Below are positions 35,107 to 41,574 of a DNA stretch of 54,128 nucleotides, in pieces. The position numbers and the translations under genes are program-made. The stretch's first letter is position 1. The number at the start of each line of letters is the position of its first letter. Source of the DNA: Salaquimonas sp. (GTDB taxonomy: Bacteria; Pseudomonadota; Alphaproteobacteria; Rhizobiales; Rhizobiaceae); NCBI GenBank assembly GCA_028289365.1, contig JANQQM010000147.1, positions 1 to 54,128 on the forward strand, given 5' to 3'. Under the pieces are notes generated by a model, which was not told the DNA's origin, did no database searches, and worked only from the letters and a program-made list of their open reading frames with translations.

Positions 35107-35152
35107 TGGTGGGCGCTGACGGGATCGAACCGCCGACCTACTCGGTGTAAAA
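35107..35152 (-). tRNA. 3' fragment of tRNA-Val(TAC), probable attachment site
   Basis: Read on the minus strand the stretch begins TTTTACACCGAG (anticodon loop with TAC), continues with a full T-arm GGCGG-TTCGATC-CCGTC and ends with acceptor strand AGCGCCC plus ACCA. Higher coordinates do not contain the matching 5' half (no D-arm, no GGGCGCT). It is therefore a partial tRNA gene, the usual product of integration into the 3' half of a tRNA by a tyrosine recombinase. The truncated integrase begins 178 nt away. Confidence 0.8.
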
Positions 35153-35280
35153 GACTATCCATATATATATATTGCGATATAGCTAGACACGTCTGGATAC
35201 GATATAATCGTTAAATAACAGATAGTTAAAGTGTCATTATGTTTCCAGACCTTGCTGGCGCTGTCGACGAAACATCTGCA

Positions 35281-35302
35281 ATTTGGTACCTATTTTGGTA
35301 CC
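35281..35302 (+). repeat. Tandem TTTGGTACC repeats upstream of the integrase
   Basis: ATTTGGTACC and TTTTGGTACC are spaced 12 nt start to start and lie 28 nt before the integrase ATG. Short direct repeats at this position suit recombinase or excisionase arm sites or an autoregulatory site; this is an inference from position. Confidence 0.45.
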
Positions 35303-35329
35303 TTTTCGAATCTGCAATTGGAGGCATCA

Positions 35330-35755
35330 ATGCCAGTAATCCAACTGACTGATCGCTTTTGTGCAGCAGTCAAGGCGGAGCAACGTCGCCAAGTTGATTG
35401 GTTTGACTCCAACACTACAGGGCTACACTTACGAGTTTCACCAGGTGGTACGAAGACTTTTGCGCTGTTCTTTCGGCGTCGTGACGGTCGCCGCGCCCGT
35501 TATACAATTGGTCGCTATCCCGAACTTTCATTAGCAAGTGCACGTAAACGTGCCAAAATCCATCGTGCTGAAATTGTAGATGGGAAGTTTTCCGGGGCAG
35601 CTGCTGGAATTAGGAATCCCAGGCCAACTGTTGCTGACTTAGTCGAAGAATACATACTGAGGCACGCTTCCACTAAACGCAGAGGCGATGAAATCGCTCG
35701 CCGTCTACGTCATGATGTTGTGGTGAAAATTGGCCATATCCATCTCGAAAAGTAA
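35330..35755 (+). pseudogene. Truncated tyrosine recombinase (DUF4102-type integrase), N-terminal part only
   Basis: A 141-residue remnant of a P4-like integrase. It begins MPVIQLTDRFCAAVKAEQRR with a perfect GGAGG 7 nt upstream and carries the arm-binding DUF4102 domain (TGLHLRVSPGGTKTFALFFR, YTIGRYPELSLASARKRAK). The core-binding domain starts at about 107 (RPTVADLVEEYILRHAST), but the frame ends shortly after GHIHLEK. The whole catalytic domain with the R-H-R-Y residues is missing; full-length relatives have about 400 residues. No continuation is seen in other frames downstream, so this is a deletion end rather than a simple frameshift. It cannot recombine DNA alone. Confidence 0.85.
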
Positions 35756-36056
35756 GCCTTAAAAGCCAGACAGTCGCAGTGGTTTGTTTGGACAAATCAA
35801 ACAACTTTCCGGGCCATGCGGGTCCTTCCAACAGATGTACACCCAAGGGTACCTTCGCACTCGCGAGTGGGACGCCTGCGTTGTTGTTCGATGGGGTTGA
35901 GATTGAGGTTGTTGTTGTTGACTTATTCGAAGCTGGCTCACTGCTGATGAACCACAGGGGAGGGGGTGGGTCTGATCCTAGCAGCCTTTGATCTCTTGCA
36001 CCGGACTTGGCCTCATCCAGAGATTTTTTTCCCGTGAACAGTGATTTTTGAGACAT
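35673..36056 (-). CDS. Hypothetical protein, doubtful, possibly a fragment
   Basis: A 127-residue open frame starting MSQKSLFTGKKSLDEAKSGA. The first about 30 residues (with GARDQRLLGSDPPPP) look like a real protein start: basic, with a regular composition. The rest becomes Thr/Ser/Asn-rich and runs antisense through the end of the integrase remnant, so at most the N-terminal part is original. Ribosome site is poor (GAGAG too close to the ATG). I do not recognise a family. It could be the beginning of a mobile-element gene cut by the same deletion that removed the integrase C-terminus. Confidence 0.3.
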   Translation of the reverse strand: MSQKSLFTGKKSLDEAKSGARDQRLLGSDPPPPLWFISSEPASNKSTTTTSISTPSNNNAGVPLASAKVPLGVHLLEGPAWPGKLFDLSKQTTATVWLLRLTFRDGYGQFSPQHHDVDGERFHRLCV

Positions 36057-36334
36057 AACTCTCGATTAACAAATGAGTAAAAATCCTAACCATCTGTAAT
36101 TGCTGCTTTATTCACATCAGAAGCGTCGAACCAGCCAAAATTTCAAGAATTTTTTCCCGTGGGGTCAGCATGGGAACTTCAACGTCGTTATAGAATGAGT
36201 ACTGCTTGTCATGGGGGGAGGGGCGGATGAAATCACAACAGCCTTTTGAGATCGGACGGGGCGTGTAGCAACATTATTTTGGCCGCGAATTTCCGAAAAA
36301 ATTTTCTTGGGTCGCGAATTAATCGGTTCTCGGA

Positions 36335-36413
36335 GAATGTCTGATGTTGGGGGAAGGCTGACATTTGCTGCAGTAGCGAAAACAACCGCCTAATTTCTCC
36401 AAAGCGGACATTG
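36335..36413. repeat. Dispersed inverted repeat, copy 1
   Basis: Starts with GAATGTCTGATGTTGG and ends with CCAAAGCGGACATT, about 80 nt. The ends match the arms of the copies listed downstream, but the left arm is diverged. Confidence 0.5.
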
Positions 36414-36450
36414 CAAAGAGATCATCCTGTTCTGTCCGCGACACCGTCGT

Positions 36451-36526
36451 GATGTCTGCAACGTGCCAAAAGAAGACATTACGCGCGCTAGCGAATTATG
36501 ACCGCAAATGGCCCGGAACGGACATT
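36451..36526. repeat. Dispersed inverted repeat, copy 2
   Basis: It shares a colinear stretch with copy 5 (44232-44310): GATGTCTG, AAAGAAGACAT, AATTATGACCGCAA, TGGCCC and GGACATTC occur in the same order and spacing. It lies 66 nt past the end of the amidohydrolase gene. Confidence 0.65.
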
Positions 36527-36592
36527 CCTGGCATTCTTTATCAGCGTCGATGATACGGACGCCGCAGCCGCGCTTAAACCATCGGTCACCTG

Positions 36593-38368
36593 CTATTGCG
36601 CTGCTGCTTTCGCATCAAAAACAACTTTGCCTTCAACAAACGTCATAAGAACCTTCGCTTCGCTTACCTCTTCAATGGGGATCTCAAAGAGGTTGCGGTC
36701 CAAGACAATGAAGTCAGCCAGCTTGCCGGCCTCGATCGAACCCAGTTTATCTTCGGCAAAGTCCAGATAGGCAGAGTTGATCGTCCGCGCGGCAATTGCT
36801 TCCGGCAAAGTAACTGCTTCGCTTGCCGCCGCATCTTGCGGCCCCCCGTTGATGGGATCGCGGCGTGTGACGGCGGCCTCAATCGAGGCCAAGGGGGCTT
36901 GCATATAAAGCGGCCCATCAGAAGCGATAACGAAGCGACCACCAGCATCCGAGACCGAGCGCATCCGGAAGACGCGAGTGGACCGCTTCTCACCTACCAT
37001 TGCGTTAAACACATCGTTGAATGGATTTGGAAACCAAAGAACCGGAGAGAACTCCACCGTCAGATTGAGCTTGGCAAATCGCGGTAAATCCTCGTCAGCT
37101 ATAATGAAGGCGTGGGCAAGCTGATAGCGCCCTTTGAGGTTACCAAGCTGCTTCTTTGCGATTTCCATGGCGTCGAGGACAAGCCGCACGGCACGATCAC
37201 CCACCGCGTGAAAGACCATGCCACGCAAGCCAAGTGTCTCGAAGCGAATGATGTCGCCGGCAAGGCTAATCTTGTCGTGAAAGAGCAGACCGCGATTTTC
37301 TTCGTCGCCACCGTTCAAAGGGTCGTTCAAAGCCGAGGTTCCCCCGATCAAGAAGGGGTCCACCATTGCCGCCGTTCCCGTCGGTATGCCGTCGAGATTG
37401 ACTTTGACGTAGGCCGGGTTGAGCCGCGGGGCGAACATTTTCTTGAACCCCTTAATAGCAGCGAGTTGATCCTCCGTGGATTGAAACGCACGTGTCGGAG
37501 CGTGATAGCTCCACGCGACGCTGACGCGAAGCAATAGGCCATCGCTGGTAGCCACCCTGTGCAGAGCTTCCACTTCCTTAGGTTCGCCATGTAGCCAACG
37601 GATCGAGGTTAGCCCGTCTTTAGCGAACATCGGCAGGACCTGACGGATTCCGTTGACATGGGTGTCAACATCGACGGTTGGCAGCCATTTCATGGCGTAA
37701 TACCCCATGGCAGCTTGCTTCATATAACCGGTTGCCTGACCGGTTTTTGGATCGCGTACAATAATTCCATTTCGAGGATTGGGCGTTTCGCGGCCAATCC
37801 CTGTTAGTTTCATCGCTGCTGTATTGAGGACAGCTTCGTGCCCAGTTGAGGTAACCACGTATGCTGGCCGATCGGAAACAGCAGTGTCGAGCCATTTGGC
37901 AGTCGGCTCGCCGTCGAAAAGTTCGGCTGGCAAGTTGTGCGCAAAAAGGTATTCAAGCTTTGGACGTGCCTCTACGTATTCGCGGATCAGTTTGGCCGCT
38001 TCTTCCGGTCCGGCATCACCGGGGATTCCAAGAACGGAATCTGCAAGAATAGACCCGACATACCAGTTTCGTGGGTGGATGTGGATATCATAGAGGCCCG
38101 GTAAGACCATCTTGTCTTTCAAATCAACGACCTTTGTGTCTTTGCCCGCCAGCGCCGTAATTTCATTGGTCGAGCCAACAGCAATGAACTTACCGTCCCG
38201 TACAGCGAAGGCCTCCGCCCAGCTCTGTGCGGGGTTCACTGTCCAGGCACGGGCATTCGTGTAGATCGTATCTGGCAGATTGGTCGAAGCCCCTTGCGCA
38301 ATGGCAAGGCCGGAGAAACCAAAGAGAATTGCTCCGACCAAGAGACATCGAGTGAGACTGTTCCACAT
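36593..38368 (-). CDS. Exported YtcJ-type amidohydrolase
   Basis: A 591-residue metal-dependent hydrolase of the amidohydrolase superfamily, YtcJ-like branch. A signal peptide (LLVGAILFGFSGLAIAQ) directs export. Beyond it, MVLPGLYDIHIHP carries the H-x-H metal motif near residue 96; FHAVGDRAVR, LAHAFII and IASDGPL carry the later His, His and Asp ligands; LGSIEAGKLADFIVLDRN closes the composite beta-domain. The ATG has GGAAGG about 9 nt upstream. The family cleaves C-N or related bonds in diverse compounds. A second, related gene lies at 49838-51583. It is divergent from the monooxygenase gene at 38950. Confidence 0.88.
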   Translation of the reverse strand: MWNSLTRCLLVGAILFGFSGLAIAQGASTNLPDTIYTNARAWTVNPAQSWAEAFAVRDGKFIAVGSTNEITALAGKDTKVVDLKDKMVLPGLYDIHIHPRNWYVGSILADSVLGIPGDAGPEEAAKLIREYVEARPKLEYLFAHNLPAELFDGEPTAKWLDTAVSDRPAYVVTSTGHEAVLNTAAMKLTGIGRETPNPRNGIIVRDPKTGQATGYMKQAAMGYYAMKWLPTVDVDTHVNGIRQVLPMFAKDGLTSIRWLHGEPKEVEALHRVATSDGLLLRVSVAWSYHAPTRAFQSTEDQLAAIKGFKKMFAPRLNPAYVKVNLDGIPTGTAAMVDPFLIGGTSALNDPLNGGDEENRGLLFHDKISLAGDIIRFETLGLRGMVFHAVGDRAVRLVLDAMEIAKKQLGNLKGRYQLAHAFIIADEDLPRFAKLNLTVEFSPVLWFPNPFNDVFNAMVGEKRSTRVFRMRSVSDAGGRFVIASDGPLYMQAPLASIEAAVTRRDPINGGPQDAAASEAVTLPEAIAARTINSAYLDFAEDKLGSIEAGKLADFIVLDRNLFEIPIEEVSEAKVLMTFVEGKVVFDAKAAAQ

Positions 38369-38949
38369 CGCCCAGACCTTCCAGCTTGTCGTCGTCGTTC
38401 AGCCCTGTTGAGCCCTGAAAAGACGAGGAGTTGACCACTGGACCTCCTTACATTTGTGAGCCTGCTCGCACAAGACAGCCGAACGGAGGAAACTGGTAAG
38501 TTTCAAACATGTATATGGTGTCGCGGCTGGAATAGGCTGACTGAAATTCAATGTCTGTTTTTGTGAAATTGAGCAGGTGGTTTCGCAGTTGCAGCGAATG
38601 TCCCCTTCGCCCCAGCACCAGGAGTTGGCGGCAACGCCGAAAATGTCCACATTGGGCCAACAGCAGATGTTCTGACCATTAACAAGCAACGTTCGATAGT
38701 TGCCAAAATCAACCGCACTATTGAAGTATCCTGGGCAAATCACCCCGCAAAAAAGTGATTTTGACACCCAAACAAAGCTTGCCAATGTCTCAAGCAGAAC
38801 CGGCCCAAAGAAAGACATTTTGTTGCGAAAATCTAACCGACCGGATTTGTTTTTGCGTCTGATTACTTTTGTGATCTGAAGAATTTGGATAGGTTTCAAC
38901 TGCGCCAAGGAAATCTGCGACGGCTGGGATATCAACAGGGAGGAAAAAT
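38369..38949. other. Divergent intergenic region between amidohydrolase and monooxygenase genes
   Basis: No supported gene in 581 nt. It should hold both promoters and includes one dispersed repeat copy (38595-38660). A long open frame on the minus strand has a composition (Cys, Trp, Ser-rich) unlike real proteins here and was not accepted. Confidence 0.5.
38595..38660. repeat. Dispersed inverted repeat, copy 3
   Basis: AATGTCCACATTGGGCCAA at 38642-38660 is the exact reverse complement of the right end of copy 5 (TTGGCCCAATGTGGACATT at 44290-44308). A second GAATGTCC lies at 38595. The orientation is opposite to copy 5, so the limits of this copy are uncertain. Confidence 0.55.
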
Positions 38950-40749
38950 ATGCTCGACACAACGTTAAGGGGCAAGACCCAGGCATTTCTTGATGAGTTT
39001 GGTCATGCTCTGGAAGCCGGGGATATAGCTTCCGTAAAGAACATGTTCGCAGAGGATTGCTATTGGCGAGACCTTGTCAGCTTCACCTGGAACTTAAAGA
39101 CCATGGAGGGGCGTGACGAAATTGGTGACATGCTTAAGCATCAGCTTTCGGATACCAAACCAACAAATTGGCAAATCGCGGAGGGAGAGGATCCGACCGA
39201 AGAAGACGGCGTGGTTACCGCTTGGATTAGTTTTGAAACAAAGGTTGCGCGCGGCTACGGGTTGGTTCGATTGAAAGACGACAAGATCTGGACCCTCCTC
39301 ACAACAATGGTCGAATTAAAGGGACACGAGGAAGCCAAGGGATTTGCACGACCACTGGGTGCAAAGCATGGCGCTGGAAAACACCGGACGACCTGGAAAG
39401 AGGAACGGGAACAGGAAACGGCTGAGCTTGGCTACAAGACACAACCCTATTGCGTAATCATCGGCGGTGGCCAGGGAGCGATCGGACTTGGAGCGCGGCT
39501 TCGCCAGCTTGGTGTGCCGACCATTATTGTCGAAAAAAACGACCGCCCCGGCGACAGTTGGCGCAATCGCTACAAATCCCTGTGCCTGCATGATCCGGTT
39601 TGGTACGACCACCTGCCTTACATCAAATTCCCCGAAAACTGGCCAATTTTCAGCCCGAAAGACAAGATCGGCGACTGGCTGGAAATGTACACAAAGGTGA
39701 TGGAGCTGAACTACTGGACCCGCGCGGAAGCAAAATCTGCCAGCTATGACGAAGATGCCAAGGAATGGACAGTTGTCGTGGACCGGGATGGCGAGGAAGT
39801 CATCCTGAAGCCCAAGCAACTTATCATGGCGACTGGAATGTCCGGTAAGGCAAATGTGCCGTCCTTTCCCGGTTCCGAAAAGTTTGAAGGTGATCAACAT
39901 CATTCCTCGAAGCATCCTGGGCCGGACACCTATAAAGGCAAGAAAGCAATCGTTGTCGGTTCCAATAATTCTGCCCATGACATTGCTGCCGCGCTCTGGG
40001 AAAACGATGTGGACGTGACCATGGTCCAACGATCTTCGACCCATATTGTAAAGTCGGATACATTGATGGAAGTTGGTCTTGGGGCGCTTTATTCGGAAGA
40101 GGCCGTGGCGGCAGGGATGACAACCGAAAAGGCCGATTTGATCTTTGCTTCCTTGCCCTATCAAATTTTGCACGAGTTTCAGATCCCGGCCTATGCCGAG
40201 ATGAAGAAGCGCGACAAAGAATTCTACGACGGGCTTGAGAAGGCCGGGTTCTGGCTGGATTGGGGGGATGATGATTCCGGACTGTTCATGAAGTATCTCA
40301 GGCGAGGTTCGGGCTATTACATCGATATCGGCGCCAGCCAGTTGATTATCGATGGGGAGATCAAACTCAAACGCGGCCAGGTCACCGAAATCGACGAGGC
40401 CGGGGTTGTTCTGGATGACGGGACCCATCTTGAAGGCGATCTTATCGTCTATGCGACGGGATATGGATCAATGAATGGCTGGATTGCGGATCTCATGGGA
40501 CAGGATATGGCTGACAAGGTCGGCAAAGTCTGGGGACTTGGGTCTGATACGACAAAAGATCCCGGCCCCTGGGAAGGCGAGCAGCGCAATATGTGGAAGC
40601 CAACTCAGCAGGAAGCGCTGTGGATGCATGGCGGCAATCTGCACCAGTCTCGGCATTATTCGCAATTTCTTTCTCTGCAAATAAAAGCCCGTATGGAAGG
40701 CATTGAGACACCGGTTTATGGCCTGCAAGCCGTTCACCATCTCAGTTAG
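38950..40749 (+). CDS. Flavin-containing monooxygenase with N-terminal NTF2-like domain
   Basis: A 599-residue fusion. Residues about 1-150 are a SnoaL/NTF2-like domain (FLDEFGHALEAGDIASVKNMFAEDCYWRD is typical of such cone folds). Residues about 165-590 are an FMO/Baeyer-Villiger-type flavoenzyme: FAD loop VIIGGGQGAIGLGARL, then GDSWRNRYKSLCLHDPVWYDHLPY, a second NADPH loop IVVGSNNSAHDIAAALWE and a late LIVYATGYGSM. It likely oxygenates a ketone, sulfide or amine using NADPH and O2. GGGAGG stands 7 nt before the ATG. The fused NTF2-like domain may shield or bind substrate; that role is inferred. Substrate unknown. Confidence 0.88.
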   Translation: MLDTTLRGKTQAFLDEFGHALEAGDIASVKNMFAEDCYWRDLVSFTWNLKTMEGRDEIGDMLKHQLSDTKPTNWQIAEGEDPTEEDGVVTAWISFETKVARGYGLVRLKDDKIWTLLTTMVELKGHEEAKGFARPLGAKHGAGKHRTTWKEEREQETAELGYKTQPYCVIIGGGQGAIGLGARLRQLGVPTIIVEKNDRPGDSWRNRYKSLCLHDPVWYDHLPYIKFPENWPIFSPKDKIGDWLEMYTKVMELNYWTRAEAKSASYDEDAKEWTVVVDRDGEEVILKPKQLIMATGMSGKANVPSFPGSEKFEGDQHHSSKHPGPDTYKGKKAIVVGSNNSAHDIAAALWENDVDVTMVQRSSTHIVKSDTLMEVGLGALYSEEAVAAGMTTEKADLIFASLPYQILHEFQIPAYAEMKKRDKEFYDGLEKAGFWLDWGDDDSGLFMKYLRRGSGYYIDIGASQLIIDGEIKLKRGQVTEIDEAGVVLDDGTHLEGDLIVYATGYGSMNGWIADLMGQDMADKVGKVWGLGSDTTKDPGPWEGEQRNMWKPTQQEALWMHGGNLHQSRHYSQFLSLQIKARMEGIETPVYGLQAVHHLS

Positions 40750-40754
40750 GCGTC

Positions 40755-40789
40755 GATCCGGGTCCAATACCTATTTTTTGGCTCGGATC
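40755..40789 (+). terminator. Candidate terminator hairpin after the monooxygenase gene
   Basis: GATCCGGGTC can pair with GGCTCGGATC (about 10 bp including wobble pairs) around a loop containing TTTTTT, starting 5 nt after the stop codon. The T-run is in the loop rather than after the stem, so efficiency is doubtful. Confidence 0.4.
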
Positions 40790-40970
40790 CTTACGACCAC
40801 GATAAAATGGCAGAACATGGATTTGGACCGCGACAAGCTATTTGTCGCAGGCGAACAGTTCTCTGCGGTTCACACAGGTATTTGCATGTCTAATATCTTT
40901 CCCAAGCCAAATTGATCCTTGAAGTTCTATGTGCGGGCGCGGCATGCTTGTAAACGTTGTCGACACACTG

Positions 40971-41047
40971 AAAGTCCGCTATGGGCCAAAAGCTGCCGTA
41001 GCGGTCGATGAAAAGCAATGCCCGCTAGGTGCCAATGGCGGACATTC
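40971..41047. repeat. Dispersed inverted repeat, copy 4
   Basis: Left end AAAGTCCGCTATGGGCCAAA continues as AGCTGCCG, shared with copy 5; right end TGCCAATGGCGGACATTC is the inverted form of the left arm. Length is about 77 nt, shorter than copy 5. Confidence 0.6.
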
Positions 41048-41214
41048 AAGCGTTAGATTTGTTTAGTATTCTGGCGGCCCAGCGACGTTCCTTATTTCAC
41101 TTAGTCAATCTCTAGGAAAGGAGGCCTCATATAATCGGTTTCCATTCATGTCACATGCGGCGAAGAAGACTCTTTAGCTCTCAATGCTTTTCGATCAGGC
41201 TTATCCTGGTGCGC

Positions 41215-41400
41215 TCACCGCATCGACATCAGGTTGGTCATCAGCCGGACATCGATCTCATAAGTAGGCTTGTTTTTTTCAACCTTGTTCCTGCTCGATG
41301 AAATTTTGCGGAACGCAATTCGTAGCAAGCTGAGAGCTTCATTTGTGCATCTGGCGATTGGATTGTCATGAAAATTATGGCGGTTTGCTGTGTATGACAT
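41215..41400 (-). CDS. Hypothetical 61-residue basic protein
   Basis: A small open frame starting MSYTANRHNFHDNPIARCTN, with AGGAAA about 8 nt before the ATG. The middle is a possible amphipathic helix (EALSLLRIAFRKI) and the end is basic. It is divergent from the SARP-type regulator gene at 41575, so it could share its promoter region and be its target, but I recognise no family. Coding status rests only on the ribosome site and composition. Confidence 0.35.
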   Translation of the reverse strand: MSYTANRHNFHDNPIARCTNEALSLLRIAFRKISSSRNKVEKNKPTYEIDVRLMTNLMSMR

Positions 41401-41574
41401 TGCGTTTTCCTGTGTTGGCTGTTTTGGTCTGCCAAATGAAGGTCTCACCGGCGTGTAAAACCTGCGGCCAAACCACCGTAAAATTTGCGTAAAAAATGAA
41501 GCCGTTGGCGTTAAATCCCTAAATGAAAAGAAAAATCTCTCGACAATCCAGATAGTTATTGGTTTTCTTTGCTG

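Larger units (their letters stand above)
34832..35329. other. Intergenic region, att-site and integrase promoter
   Basis: No gene of its own was found. It holds a tRNA-Val 3' fragment (35107-35152), a very AT-rich stretch around 35158-35222 and two direct repeats just upstream of the integrase. The left 270 nt up to the tRNA fragment contain nothing that I can interpret. Confidence 0.6.
35756..36592. other. Gene-poor stretch after the integrase remnant
   Basis: A possible minus-strand gene of uncertain status occupies 35673-36056. From 36057 to 36592 I find no gene. The last 260 nt contain two copies of the dispersed inverted-repeat family (36335-36413 and 36451-36526). The middle of the region, near 36100-36330, shows nothing I can interpret. 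Confidence 0.5.
40750..41214. other. Intergenic region downstream of the monooxygenase gene
   Basis: No supported gene in 465 nt. It contains a candidate terminator (40755-40789) and dispersed repeat copy 4 (40971-41047). Nothing else could be interpreted. Confidence 0.5.

Noticed and set aside
35107-35185. Complete tRNA-Val gene
   Set aside because: The 5' half (acceptor strand GGGCGCT, D-arm) is missing at higher coordinates, where the sequence is AT-rich and unrelated.
38399-38986. 195-codon minus-strand frame in the amidohydrolase-monooxygenase gap
   Set aside because: Composition is unlike a protein (many Cys, Trp, Ser runs), it overlaps the start of the monooxygenase and it runs through a dispersed repeat.
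39316-40428. 370-codon open frame on the minus strand
   Set aside because: It is antisense to the monooxygenase gene, with no motif and no ribosome site; a codon-usage shadow.
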